Below are positions 25,068 to 32,890 of a stretch of 64,000 nt of DNA, one piece after another. Source of the DNA: a virus; IMG/VR virus record IMGVR_UViG_3300025437_000010, positions 46,199-110,198 of that record; one strand, written 5' to 3'. The position numbers and the translations under genes are program-made. Below the pieces are notes generated by a model. That model had not been told where the DNA came from, made no database searches, and saw only the letters and a program-made list of their open reading frames with translations. Position 1 is the first letter of the stretch. Each line of letters begins with the position of its first letter.

Positions 25068-25373
25068 ATGGCAAATGCAGAACCAACCAATAAGATCAAG
25101 CCTAACTTGGCTTTGAAGGAACCCTCAATGTTTCGGGTTATTTACATGAATGATGACTTTACTCCAATGGAGTTTGTGGTTAGTTCGCTGATTGAATACT
25201 TCAATTATAATGACGATACGGCAACCAAGATTACGGTTGACGTTCATGAACAGGGAAGTGCCGTTGTCGCCGTTCTTCCCTACGAGATTGCTGAGCAGCG
25301 TGGGATTGAAGTAACTCTTGATGCACGTGCACGTGGATTTCCGCTTCAGATCAAGGTTGAAGCAGACGATTAA
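25068..25373 (+). CDS. clpS: ClpS, N-degron adaptor
   Basis: A 101-residue ClpS. The signature FRVIYMNDDFTPMEFVV holds the NDD acidic pocket that binds the amino-terminal residue of N-end-rule substrates, and KITVDVHEQGSAVV holds the conserved His. ClpS normally delivers substrates to ClpA; no clpA is in this window. So the phage ClpS either works with host ClpA, redirects it, or serves the phage ClpX. ATG 25068 is chosen; upstream in-frame codons would lie in the hairpin. Confidence 0.88.
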   Translation: MANAEPTNKIKPNLALKEPSMFRVIYMNDDFTPMEFVVSSLIEYFNYNDDTATKITVDVHEQGSAVVAVLPYEIAEQRGIEVTLDARARGFPLQIKVEADD

Positions 25374-25374
25374 T

Positions 25375-26076
25375 TTATACTGATATAGTGATCCTTTTAG
25401 CCCAATATGGCTTTTGGTGTAAATATGGGTTGTTGATATAGTTGATTTCTTCAATACAGGTATCAACCATTTTTTCATAAGTCCCAAATGCCCAGTGCGT
25501 TACTTTATTTTCAGTATCATTTGCTAAAGTAACGCACATTGGGGTCTGATCATCCGAAATGATTGGGCGTTCTCCAAAGTATAGTTCTTCGCGTGGGACT
25601 GCATTTGACATTATAATAACTTTTGTTATATCCATGTGCTTTTGCAGTTTTCCCAATGAATTATACAGATAGTTAAAATCGTCATGTCTGGATGCAGTTT
25701 CAAACAAATTTTCCATGGTAAAGGTATCACCCACCGTGCTCCACCCATTTATTCCTATAACTGCAATGCCATCAATGACTGCCACATTTTGATGAAGGAA
25801 GCATACATTTTTTATATTTTGTAACATTTCAGAAATTTCATCAGTTCTTTCTGTTATTTTATCTGCAGTTTCATATTCTAAATAGCCGGGAACATAAAAC
25901 ACACCTTGGTAAAACCTACTAAGATGTGCCAGTGTTTGAAAAACGGTATTTAGATTAGAACTTATGTTTCCTGCCACAAGGCAATACAAACTTGTTGCTT
26001 TGTTTTCCCAATTGAAGCTTTCATCGGGAGAAAGAAAAAGATCGCTAATTAAATCAAAGCCAATTTCTGTTTTCAT
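25375..26076 (-). CDS. Degenerate metallophosphoesterase (predicted inactive)
   Basis: A 233-residue protein whose order of segments follows the metallophosphoesterase at 42.6 kb, but every metal-ligand motif is changed: SDLF for SDLH, AGNI for GD, PGYLEYE for GNHEFY, SNAVP for GHMAP, and FGTYEK for HGHVHN. The fold seems kept while catalysis is lost, so it may be a binding or inhibitory pseudoenzyme. It sits on the minus strand in a plus-strand region, tail to tail with clpS. Confidence 0.7.
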   Translation of the reverse strand: MKTEIGFDLISDLFLSPDESFNWENKATSLYCLVAGNISSNLNTVFQTLAHLSRFYQGVFYVPGYLEYETADKITERTDEISEMLQNIKNVCFLHQNVAVIDGIAVIGINGWSTVGDTFTMENLFETASRHDDFNYLYNSLGKLQKHMDITKVIIMSNAVPREELYFGERPIISDDQTPMCVTLANDTENKVTHWAFGTYEKMVDTCIEEINYINNPYLHQKPYWAKRITISV

Positions 26077-26081
26077 TTAAA

Positions 26082-26522
26082 TTATTTTGCTACATTTAAC
26101 TTTGGTTTGCGAGGTGCGCGCACTTTTTTAACTTCTTTTTTTACTTCCTCTATTATGGTGTCAGCATCAGCAGTCACTTCTTCTTCAATTTTAACTGCGG
26201 CTTTTTTTGCCTTTGATACGGTAGCCTTTACCACTGGTACAACAGTTTCAATATCAGCGATAGTCTTCTCGGCATCGGTAACAGTCTTCTCTACATTGGC
26301 GATGTCCGCTACAACATTTAATGGTGCTATCTCTGCTTCGGAAACGGTTTTTGTTACATCAGCAATGTTGGTTTCTACATCAGAAACTATTGTGGTGGCT
26401 TCTGGTTCAATCGTGTTTACTTCATTAATTGCAGTATCAATTGTGCTCTTTCCAAGTTTGGTATATACAAGATATACGCCATATAATGCTACTGCGCTCG
26501 TCGCTATAATTAGAAATTCCAT
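26082..26522 (-). CDS. Membrane-anchored alanine/valine/glutamate-rich protein
   Basis: A 146-residue protein with an N-terminal transmembrane helix (IIATSAVALYGVYLVYTKLG), a low-complexity repetitive middle (TVSDAEKTIADIETV-like heptads) and a basic tail (KVRAPRKPK). The composition suggests an extended helical stalk. It precedes the degenerate phosphoesterase by five bases on the same strand. Confidence 0.6.
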   Translation of the reverse strand: MEFLIIATSAVALYGVYLVYTKLGKSTIDTAINEVNTIEPEATTIVSDVETNIADVTKTVSEAEIAPLNVVADIANVEKTVTDAEKTIADIETVVPVVKATVSKAKKAAVKIEEEVTADADTIIEEVKKEVKKVRAPRKPKLNVAK

Positions 26523-26672
26523 ACTTTTCTCCTATGTGTTTGGTTTTTCATTATTATTTATGAGATATTAAACATATACACAATAAACCCATAATTTTGT
26601 TACAAAAACATCTTGCATTTTATATCAATCTGATATAGAGTTAAACTCTCTCTAACAATAAAAGGAAATTTA

Positions 26673-27293
26673 ATGAGTCTCGTTCCTATCGTTCTTGAAC
26701 AAACTTCTCGTGGTGAGAGGTCGTATGATATTTTTTCACGACTCCTACGCGATAGAGTAATTATGCTTGATGGCGAAGTCCATGATCATATGGCAAATAT
26801 CATTGTCGCGCAATTACTCTTTCTTGAGTCTGAAGACCCTAATGCTGACATCTCATTGTATATTAACTCAAATGGTGGATCAGTGACCGCAGGAATGTCC
26901 ATATACAATACCATGTCTTTCATCAAACCTGATGTATCCACTATCGTTACCGGACAGGCTGCATCAATGGGATCGTTCCTTGCTCAGGCAGGTGCTGCCG
27001 GTAAGCGTTATGTTCTTAGTGAAGCACGTACAATGATCCATCGTGTAAGTTCTGGAACTCGTGGAACCAGTGGTTCTGTTCATGTTCAGGAACTTGAGTT
27101 TGAAGATGCTCGTCGCCACTTGGAAGAATCAAAGCGCCTCAATGAACGCCTGACTCAGTTGTATGTACAACATAACACTGCTGGAAAGACTTATGAAGAA
27201 ATGTTTGAGGACATGAAGTTTGATACTTTCCTATCTGCTGAGCAGGCGGTTGAATATGGGCTTGCCGACGAGGTACTCACTAAGCGTCCTTAA
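26673..27293 (+). CDS. clpP: ClpP, proteolytic subunit of ClpXP
   Basis: A 206-residue ClpP with the complete Ser-His-Asp triad: [10 protein letters not shown] (Ser), TMIHRVSSG (His) and [17 protein letters not shown] (Asp). [19 protein letters not shown] matches the oxyanion-hole region. Length is normal for the mature enzyme. AAAGGAAA precedes ATG 26673; weak -35/-10 elements (TTGCAT, TATAGA) lie about 40-60 bp upstream. Together with the phage ClpX this gives a potentially host-independent ClpXP protease. Confidence 0.95.
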   Translation: MSLVPIVLEQTSRGERSYDIFSRLLRDRVIMLDGEVHDHMANIIVAQLLFLESEDPNADISLYINSNGGSVTAGMSIYNTMSFIKPDVSTIVTGQAASMGSFLAQAGAAGKRYVLSEARTMIHRVSSGTRGTSGSVHVQELEFEDARRHLEESKRLNERLTQLYVQHNTAGKTYEEMFEDMKFDTFLSAEQAVEYGLADEVLTKRP

Positions 27294-27299
27294 TATATG

Positions 27300-27328
27300 T
27301 TGACGTGCTTTCATCACTGTAGTATGTA
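27300..27328 (+). promoter_or_regulatory. sigma70 promoter with +1 at a start codon
   Basis: TTGACG, 17 bp, TATGTA. The expected +1, seven bases after the -10 hexamer, is A of ATG 27335. No ribosome site lies between promoter and gene. Confidence 0.55.
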
Positions 27329-27334
27329 ATGGGC

Positions 27335-27853
27335 ATGGAAACCGTATTTGAACATCTCAAAGGTCGTCACCTAAACGTTGATCTTCATCGTCCCATGATT
27401 GATGAAGTTGGGCGGGTGGCGACCTTTTATCTGTATGACCTTACTGGCCGTGCAGTCGGCTATCATCAATATCGTCCGGAAGGCGAGAAGAAACTACCCA
27501 ACGATTTCAAGAGTGGTAAATATTTCACTTGGCGTAAGGGTTACGCTCCATGGGGTGTAGAAAGCCTTTCGCTGACCCCGCATGTGGTTTTTCTTACCGA
27601 AGGTATCTTTGACGCGGCCCGTCTGACAGAGCACGGGTATAGCGCACTTGCAACACTTTCTAACGATCCACAGCCAGACTTCAAAAACTGGTTGCATTTT
27701 CTTGGTCGTCGTGTTATAGCAGTGTGTGATAATGATAATGCAGGTCGTCGCCTTGCTAAGTTTGGTGATGTTGCCGTGGTCACCAAAGACAAAGACTTAG
27801 GTGATGCAGATGATTCTTATGTTGATTGGTTGTTGAAAGAGTATGGTCAGTGA
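27335..27853 (+). CDS. Toprim-domain protein (primase-like fragment)
   Basis: A 172-residue protein with the Toprim motifs VFLTEGIFDAARL (catalytic Glu) and VIAVCDNDNAGRR (DxD-like) followed by KDLGDADDSYVDWLL. It resembles the Toprim part of DnaG/gp61-type primases without zinc finger or helicase. It could be a partial primase or a stand-alone Toprim nuclease-like protein. ATG 27329 in the -10 region is an alternative start. Confidence 0.78.
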   Translation: METVFEHLKGRHLNVDLHRPMIDEVGRVATFYLYDLTGRAVGYHQYRPEGEKKLPNDFKSGKYFTWRKGYAPWGVESLSLTPHVVFLTEGIFDAARLTEHGYSALATLSNDPQPDFKNWLHFLGRRVIAVCDNDNAGRRLAKFGDVAVVTKDKDLGDADDSYVDWLLKEYGQ

Positions 27854-28050
27854 AAACCCTATCCGAACTTGAGCTTATTGCGGGTAATTATAGCATCGTA
27901 AAGGATGATGATGGTACTTATGCTATTCACCGTGATGGCGTATCAATTCATGGCGTATGCGATGGAGATGCTGTAATTGCTTGGATGGCTAATTGTTTGT
28001 TTAATTATGACTGTCTACTAAGGAAAGTACAAAATGAAACTATGGGATAA
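27850..28050 (+). CDS. Hypothetical small protein
   Basis: A 66-residue protein with GTG 27850 overlapping the Toprim stop. SIVKDDDGTYAIHRDGVSIHG looks like a short beta module. Unrecognised. Confidence 0.55.
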   Translation: MKTLSELELIAGNYSIVKDDDGTYAIHRDGVSIHGVCDGDAVIAWMANCLFNYDCLLRKVQNETMG

Positions 28051-28264
28051 TGAATCTAATCTTTGGTTGCTGACTCCCGAGGAATTTACCGAAGTTCCTG
28101 ATGGAATAGTATTGCTTGGTATTAACGATAATACTAAGGTGAAGGGTAAAGACTACATTGACGATCATACCCGAGGAGGATGTCTTGCTTACGGTCTTAC
28201 GCCAGTCATGGCAGAGTCGCAGGGCTTGATGCCGCAGTTTATTATTTGGAAGCTGAGAAGCTGA
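28034..28264 (+). CDS. Hypothetical protein
   Basis: A 76-residue protein with EEFTEVPDGIVLLGINDN and a conserved-looking DHTRGGCLAYG loop. AAGGAAAG precedes ATG 28034. Unrecognised. Confidence 0.6.
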   Translation: MKLWDNESNLWLLTPEEFTEVPDGIVLLGINDNTKVKGKDYIDDHTRGGCLAYGLTPVMAESQGLMPQFIIWKLRS

Positions 28265-28479
28265 TGGCTAAAACCATTAACTTTGGAAGGGTGCCCGGAG
28301 AAAAAGACCTTGAATGGTTTGCGAAGAACATTGGGCCTCGTACTCATTATACAAAATACAACATCGGTGGCGAGGGGTGGCGCTTTACCCTTTTGTCAGA
28401 TAACCCATGGTCCAAAAAAGATTGGGTGCTGACAGTTGAAGACGATCAAATGATGACATATTATTTGCTGACTCATTGA
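28264..28479 (+). CDS. Hypothetical protein, tandem-family-like ending
   Basis: A 71-residue protein ending DDQMMTYYLLTH, loosely like the family at 17.5-18.8 kb. Starts on the last base of the upstream stop codon. Confidence 0.55.
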   Translation: MAKTINFGRVPGEKDLEWFAKNIGPRTHYTKYNIGGEGWRFTLLSDNPWSKKDWVLTVEDDQMMTYYLLTH

Positions 28480-28488
28480 TTTTTTATG

Positions 28489-28517
28489 TTGACAGCACAT
28501 TTTGATACGCCTAAGAC
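28489..28517 (+). promoter_or_regulatory. sigma70 promoter
   Basis: TTGACA, 17 bp, TAAGAC; GGAGATTTCAA precedes the 28553 start. Confidence 0.5.
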
Positions 28518-28552
28518 AAGTCATCGCAACCGATTAGTCACGGAGATTTCAA

Positions 28553-29278
28553 ATGAACATCGACCTTACGAAGATCAAAGCACGTATCCTTGCTCTCTCA
28601 GCAAAGACCATTCAAAATGGGTGCACCGAAGAAGAAGCCATGGCTGCTATCACGATGGTTGGCAAGTTGTTGCAACAGTATAACTTGTCCATGGATGAAG
28701 TTGAGCTTCGTGCTGAAAAATGTGCTACTCTCAAGATCGATAGTGGAAGCAAGATGCGTGGAGGTGTTTACTTTGCTGCTTCGGCTATCGGGGCCTTTAC
28801 TGGCTGCAAAGTTTGGGTTAGTCGTGCCGGAAATCTGACGTATTGCTTCTTTGGTCAAGAAAGTGATCTTTTGATGGCAAAGTATCTTTATGATGTCATC
28901 ACCTGCGCGATTGATACCGAAACCTCAAAATTCAAAAAGACGCCTGAATATCAAATGTCCCTTTCTAAAAAGGGTGCGACGAGTTCTTTTACCATTGGCA
29001 TGGGGTCGCGTATCTCTGTTCGTCTCATGCAGATGAAAAAGGAAAATGATGGTGAAGTTGCTGCTGCTCGCGGTGGGAGTAATGCGCTGGTGGTATTGAA
29101 GAACCAGATTGTTGCAAATGCCTACGGTGAACTTGCACTCCGCTTGAAGAAAAACTACAATAAGACCTCTATTACCGATGGCACCGCATATCGCAATGGA
29201 CAGTCTGCTGGTGATCGCGTTAATCTCTCGCGCCCTGTTAATGGGACTGTGGGTAAAGTTTTGCAAATTACTGCTTAA
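28553..29278 (+). CDS. DUF2786-domain protein
   Basis: A 241-residue protein. Residues 1-45 (IKARILALSAKT…NGCTEEEAMAAITMVGKLL) match the DUF2786 helical domain; the rest corresponds to its usual partner region, with a basic C-terminus. Such proteins occur in phages and plasmids with unknown role. It has its own promoter. Confidence 0.75.
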   Translation: MNIDLTKIKARILALSAKTIQNGCTEEEAMAAITMVGKLLQQYNLSMDEVELRAEKCATLKIDSGSKMRGGVYFAASAIGAFTGCKVWVSRAGNLTYCFFGQESDLLMAKYLYDVITCAIDTETSKFKKTPEYQMSLSKKGATSSFTIGMGSRISVRLMQMKKENDGEVAAARGGSNALVVLKNQIVANAYGELALRLKKNYNKTSITDGTAYRNGQSAGDRVNLSRPVNGTVGKVLQITA

Positions 29279-29304
29279 TTTTTATAATATGAAGGGAAAT
29301 TAAA

Positions 29305-29412
29305 ATGCGTACTTTGATTCTTTCTATCGGCTGTCTTCCTGTTTTGATCTATCTCAGATTTTGGATTGGAGTTGCCTACATTGCGCTACATTTCCTCAGT
29401 AAATTCTGGTAA
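29305..29412 (+). CDS. Membrane peptide, 35 residues
   Basis: ATG 29305 follows GAAGGGAAA. The product is almost wholly hydrophobic (TLILSIGCLPVLIYLRFWIG…), one or two helices. Too short for most gene callers. Confidence 0.5.
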   Translation: MRTLILSIGCLPVLIYLRFWIGVAYIALHFLSKFW

Positions 29413-29430
29413 AAATTTATAAATTGCCCG

Positions 29431-29458
29431 TTGACATCAATTCAGAAATTGATATAGT
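29431..29458 (+). promoter_or_regulatory. sigma70 promoter
   Basis: TTGACA, 16 bp, TATAGT; the next gene has TAAGGAGA. Confidence 0.65.
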
Positions 29459-29481
29459 GATTGCATAGTCACTAAGGAGAT

Positions 29482-29676
29482 ATGAAAATGCTTCCCAATA
29501 TCTATCAAGTTGTTCTCGTCAATGTTGCGGGTATGACCATTTATAGTGGTTTTATGGAGGATATTGCATTTGGCATTGCTGAGAACTCTGGCTTTGAATG
29601 TAACATTTTGCTTGACGGTAAGTTGATCGCATCATATTCTCCGATTTCTGGTTTTAAAGAATTTACAAATGACTAA
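29482..29676 (+). CDS. Hypothetical small protein
   Basis: A 64-residue beta-rich protein, first gene after the promoter at 29431. Overlaps the next gene by eight bases. Unrecognised. Confidence 0.6.
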   Translation: MKMLPNIYQVVLVNVAGMTIYSGFMEDIAFGIAENSGFECNILLDGKLIASYSPISGFKEFTND

Positions 29677-29869
29677 AACCTCAACTATGCATATTAGGTC
29701 GAACGGAGCCAAGGAATGGTATCTGAATGACAAACGCCATCGCGAAGATGGACCTGCTATTGAATATGCAAATGGTACTAAGAAATGGTATCTGAATGGC
29801 AAGGAAGTAGATCAACTGGTTTTCTGGGTTACTACCAAGGAACGAATGAAGGAATATCATAATGTCTAA
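29669..29869 (+). CDS. WYLNGK/HREDGPA repeat protein (short)
   Basis: A 66-residue paralogue of the 24025 protein with one complete and one partial repeat and the same ending QLVFWVTTKER. Repeat number is the main difference between family members. Confidence 0.72.
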   Translation: MTKTSTMHIRSNGAKEWYLNDKRHREDGPAIEYANGTKKWYLNGKEVDQLVFWVTTKERMKEYHNV

Positions 29870-30074
29870 TTATGACACGCGACATGGCGGTCCATGGGAT
29901 CGAGGCTCCGCAGATAGTTATTATCGCCGGGGATTTACTCCCCACTATTATACTGGTGCCACTGGGTTTGGTAAGAAGATTGAACGGGAAGACATGACTC
30001 CCGAGGAAATCGCAGCCTATACTGCTGGTTATGACGATAACAATGATGATGGCGATTTCAAGGACTGGGGATAA
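29862..30074 (+). CDS. Conserved small phage protein (YDTRHGGPWDRGSAD type)
   Basis: A 70-residue protein beginning NYDTRHGGPWDRGSADSYY and including MTPEEIAAYTAGYDD. I recall this highly conserved small protein from many phages; its role is unknown. Confidence 0.72.
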   Translation: MSNYDTRHGGPWDRGSADSYYRRGFTPHYYTGATGFGKKIEREDMTPEEIAAYTAGYDDNNDDGDFKDWG

Positions 30075-30075
30075 T

Positions 30076-30147
30076 ATGAGCAACTGGCTTTATCTTGCAG
30101 GGAGTGCCTGCTTCGCACTCGGCACTATTCTCAACATGTTGAAGTGA
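30076..30147 (+). CDS. Membrane micropeptide, 23 residues (copy A)
   Basis: ATG 30076 opens MSNWLYLAGSACFALGTI…, a single hydrophobic helix. A near-identical peptide is encoded at 30983-31057 with several silent changes between the two, which supports both being translated. Confidence 0.6.
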   Translation: MSNWLYLAGSACFALGTILNMLK

Positions 30148-30148
30148 T

Positions 30149-30316
30149 ATGCATTACCTTCATCTATTTTTTGCCATTTCCTGTAGCTCGCTTTGCGTGG
30201 CGAATATTGTAGCTATCGTATATTACTTTCGCAAGTTTCCGCTCATACTCATTACCAGTGGGTTTGCTGCTGTACTTACTGCGATTGCCACATTAATTAA
30301 CTGCGTACAACTTTAA
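30149..30316 (+). CDS. Two-helix membrane peptide, 55 residues
   Basis: Hydrophobic segments at residues 4-25 and 31-52, separated by YYFRKFP. It begins one base after the stop of micropeptide A and is likely coupled to it. Confidence 0.55.
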   Translation: MHYLHLFFAISCSSLCVANIVAIVYYFRKFPLILITSGFAAVLTAIATLINCVQL

Positions 30317-30327
30317 AGGAAAGTAAT

Positions 30328-30546
30328 ATGGAACTTCTTAATGTATTCGTGTCTAGCAAACGTGCAGTATTCGTCAATGGCACCCGAATCACTAGTCGTG
30401 GAACAAAGTGGGGGAATCATTGGCATCTTGACGAATTTACATGCACTGCTGATCAGGTTCGTCAACGCCTTCGTGAACGAGGTCCGGCAAATGGTTATGC
30501 TGGTATAGAAATTGATGACGAGTATGCCGCTGAATTTGGAATTTAA
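30328..30546 (+). CDS. Hypothetical protein
   Basis: A 72-residue protein; VFVSSKRAVFVNGTRITSRG suggests a beta hairpin followed by a helix (TADQVRQRLRERG). AAAGGAAAG precedes the ATG. Confidence 0.6.
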   Translation: MELLNVFVSSKRAVFVNGTRITSRGTKWGNHWHLDEFTCTADQVRQRLRERGPANGYAGIEIDDEYAAEFGI

Positions 30547-30560
30547 CAAGGAAGATTGTT

Positions 30561-30728
30561 GTGATTAAGAACTGTAAAACTATGGAGCAAGCCAAGGCAG
30601 AGGCGCGACGTCTTTCCAGCGAAACTGGTGACATTTATTGTTCCATGAAGTGGAAGGGTGAATGGATCATTTATGCACTGGGTTTCAGTCCTATTAAAAA
30701 TGAAGAAGAGGAAAACGAAAATGCCTAA
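30561..30728 (+). CDS. Hypothetical small protein, 55 residues
   Basis: GTG 30561 after AAGGAAG. The acidic tail (KNEEEENENA) overlaps the next ATG by eight bases. Confidence 0.5.
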   Translation: MIKNCKTMEQAKAEARRLSSETGDIYCSMKWKGEWIIYALGFSPIKNEEEENENA

Positions 30729-30990
30729 GTATTTGGTGGAAACTGTTTCTATTTTTCGCATTCGGTATCTCATTGATACTGAGAACCCAGAGTTTGCTCA
30801 AGACACCGTGGTAATGAACGAGGCCGAAGAATTCGGTCAGAAGCACATTGATGAAAACATCATCGGGTGTCGTGAAGTTACTGACGATGAGATTCCGAAG
30901 TTGTTTTTTGAAGACCACCCATACTTGGAAAATTGGGGTCCTGAAAAGGCATTTGAATATGTTCATAAGGTTGTGACACCAAATGAGTAA
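30721..30990 (+). CDS. Hypothetical acidic protein
   Basis: An 89-residue protein beginning PKYLVETVSIFRIRYLID; many small phages carry similar proteins with this alternating strand pattern. Starts inside the previous gene's last codons; its end overlaps micropeptide B. Confidence 0.6.
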   Translation: MPKYLVETVSIFRIRYLIDTENPEFAQDTVVMNEAEEFGQKHIDENIIGCREVTDDEIPKLFFEDHPYLENWGPEKAFEYVHKVVTPNE

Positions 30991-31057
30991 CTGGCTATAT
31001 CTTGCCGGGAGTGCATGTTTTGCTCTCGGAACTATCATTAACATGTTTAACAAATAA
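30983..31057 (+). CDS. Membrane micropeptide, 24 residues (copy B)
   Basis: Paralogue of the 30076 peptide (MSNWLYLAGSACFALGTI shared, then INMFNK). Overlaps the upstream gene's stop. Confidence 0.6.
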   Translation: MSNWLYLAGSACFALGTIINMFNK

Positions 31058-31068
31058 GGAAATTTAAA

Positions 31069-31446
31069 ATGGGATATTACACGAACTATTCTTTGGATAT
31101 TGACAAGTCTGCCACTGAATTTACTCCCGTGACTGGAGTAGATGAAAATGGAAATCCAGCCACGGTGTATGTCAAGCGTACAATTGATCTGGATCAAATG
31201 CAGCGGGAATTGGCAAATGATTGTGGCTATGAACGTGGCACTCTGTTTGGCGATGGTGTCAAATGGTATGAACATGAAAAAGATATGCGGGAGTTTTCCA
31301 AGAAGTATCCTGATGTCTTGTTTATTCTTTCTGGAGAGGGAGAAGATAATGAGGATATCTGGCGCGCATATTTCAAGAATGGAAAGATGCAGAAATGCAA
31401 GGCAATCGTTTCCTTTGATCCATTTGATGAAGAAAAACTTATTTAA
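31069..31446 (+). CDS. Conserved hypothetical protein
   Basis: A 125-residue protein beginning GYYTNYSLDI. Similar openings occur in bacterial and phage proteins of unknown function. AAGGAAA precedes ATG 31069. Confidence 0.65.
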   Translation: MGYYTNYSLDIDKSATEFTPVTGVDENGNPATVYVKRTIDLDQMQRELANDCGYERGTLFGDGVKWYEHEKDMREFSKKYPDVLFILSGEGEDNEDIWRAYFKNGKMQKCKAIVSFDPFDEEKLI

Positions 31447-31457
31447 AGGAATTTAGC

Positions 31458-31907
31458 ATGGGACTCGACATGCAGCTTTATGCTGAACGTTATTTCTGGA
31501 ATTTTGGCGAAGAGGCCGACAAAGCACTGGCTATTGACATTGCTCAGTTGATTGGTGTTAATAATACTGCAATGCCAATTAAGACCATTCGTCTTGAAGC
31601 TGGTCGCTGGAGAAAGGCAAACCACATTCATAAATGGTTTGTTGACAACGTTCAGAATGGAAAGGATGAGTGCCAAGAATGTCCTGTAGCGCGCGGTAAC
31701 TTGGTCGATCTGCGCGAGGCGTGTCGGGAAGTGCTGTCCGACAATACGAAAGCACCACTCCTGCTTCCTACCACTGATGGGTTTTTCTTTGGCGGAAAAG
31801 ATTATAATCAATGGTACTTTGCTGATCTTGATGATACCATCAAAATTATTGACAATGCACTTTCTCTTCCCGGTAGCTGGGATTTTACTTACCGATCTTC
31901 TTGGTAA
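31458..31907 (+). CDS. Conserved hypothetical protein (MGLDMxLYAERY type)
   Basis: A 149-residue protein that begins MGLDMQLYAERYFWNF, a start I recall from a small bacterial/phage family of unknown function. CQECPVARG in the middle and a conserved WYFADLDDTIKIIDNAL near the end. AAAGGAA precedes the ATG. Confidence 0.68.
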   Translation: MGLDMQLYAERYFWNFGEEADKALAIDIAQLIGVNNTAMPIKTIRLEAGRWRKANHIHKWFVDNVQNGKDECQECPVARGNLVDLREACREVLSDNTKAPLLLPTTDGFFFGGKDYNQWYFADLDDTIKIIDNALSLPGSWDFTYRSSW

Positions 31908-31934
31908 TTTTTTTTGATGAAGGTGTTTTTCTTG

Positions 31935-31963
31935 TTGACAGTATCTTTATGCCTCGGTATAAG
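31935..31963 (+). promoter_or_regulatory. sigma70 promoter
   Basis: TTGACA, 17 bp, TATAAG. Confidence 0.68.
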
Positions 31964-31992
31964 AGGACACCAAGACGAACAGGAGACTTCAA

Positions 31993-32253
31993 ATGGCTTA
32001 CATCGTTTACAACATCGCAACGACTCGTATTGAAGAAACTTATGAAAATGAAACCGCTGCAAAGCGGACTCGCACTCGCCTGAACAACAAGGCTGGCGAA
32101 GTTAAGTTTGCAATTGCCCCGAGTGATGTCTATTACGCTGGAATTGAGCAGATGGTTGAACGCACGAACCTCATGACTGGCAAGACCTTTATGGAGAGCG
32201 TGAACACCCCCTACTACTGCTCGCCCTCGAGTGAGTCTTATTGGAGCGCGTAA
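31993..32253 (+). CDS. Hypothetical protein
   Basis: An 86-residue protein (MAYIVYNIATTRIEETYENE…) with a basic middle (AAKRTRTRL). First gene behind the 31935 promoter. Unrecognised. Confidence 0.62.
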   Translation: MAYIVYNIATTRIEETYENETAAKRTRTRLNNKAGEVKFAIAPSDVYYAGIEQMVERTNLMTGKTFMESVNTPYYCSPSSESYWSA

Positions 32254-32302
32254 ACGGCTGGCATTCTTTTTGAAACTATACGCAGATAGATTGGAAATTA
32301 AC

Positions 32303-32572
32303 ATGTCGGAAGAACTTGAATTGAAGTGGGGAACGATTAAGGGATGGAATCTCAATGAGGGTGGTCCCGTGCATGTTCTTATGGAACAGTATCTCAATGA
32401 AGGGTCCTCAATGTCGGCAATGTTTCAACGCGATACTGAAAACCAAAAGCGTCTGATTCTTAAAATCATTGATGCCGTTGATACTGATCAAATCTATCTT
32501 GACTGGGATGGAAAGTATGTCAGCAAGGACGAGGCCAAAGAATACGTCTTGAACTACGATAAGGACCGTTAA
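32303..32572 (+). CDS. Hypothetical protein
   Basis: An 89-residue acidic protein, helix-rich. I chose ATG 32303; the longer frame from 32231 overlaps the previous gene. Unrecognised. Confidence 0.58.
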   Translation: MSEELELKWGTIKGWNLNEGGPVHVLMEQYLNEGSSMSAMFQRDTENQKRLILKIIDAVDTDQIYLDWDGKYVSKDEAKEYVLNYDKDR

Positions 32573-32573
32573 A

Positions 32574-32696
32574 ATGCATAGCGACGACCAGTTTCCTCCT
32601 ATTGAAGGTAACACAAATAACTATGGTATCACTCCTGTCTTTCTTATTTGTTTGACAGCGATTGTATTTGGTGTTACTATTGTTCATTGCATTTGA
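32574..32696 (+). CDS. Single-helix membrane peptide, 40 residues
   Basis: A polar start (HSDDQFPPIEGN) followed by one transmembrane helix (VFLICLTAIVFGVTIVHCI). One base after the previous stop. Confidence 0.5.
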   Translation: MHSDDQFPPIEGNTNNYGITPVFLICLTAIVFGVTIVHCI

Positions 32697-32711
32697 ATAA
32701 GGATATAAGTT

Positions 32712-32888
32712 ATGGACCTTGACCGCGCAACTCGCATCGTCAATAAGATGGTAAGGGAACGGTTTTCTACCGTTGACAAGGTTCTTGCTGAATTTAACAA
32801 GTATCAGGTTGGCGGTGAATGCTCGCATTTCTGGCCAGATGAAAATACTGCATGTAAGATGTTGATTGATAATCTTGAAGGGAACTGA
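32712..32888 (+). CDS. Hypothetical small protein, 58 residues
   Basis: A helical, charged protein (DRATRIVNKMVRERFSTVD…). AAGGATATAAG precedes ATG 32712. Confidence 0.52.
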   Translation: MDLDRATRIVNKMVRERFSTVDKVLAEFNKYQVGGECSHFWPDENTACKMLIDNLEGN

Positions 32889-32890
32889 TC

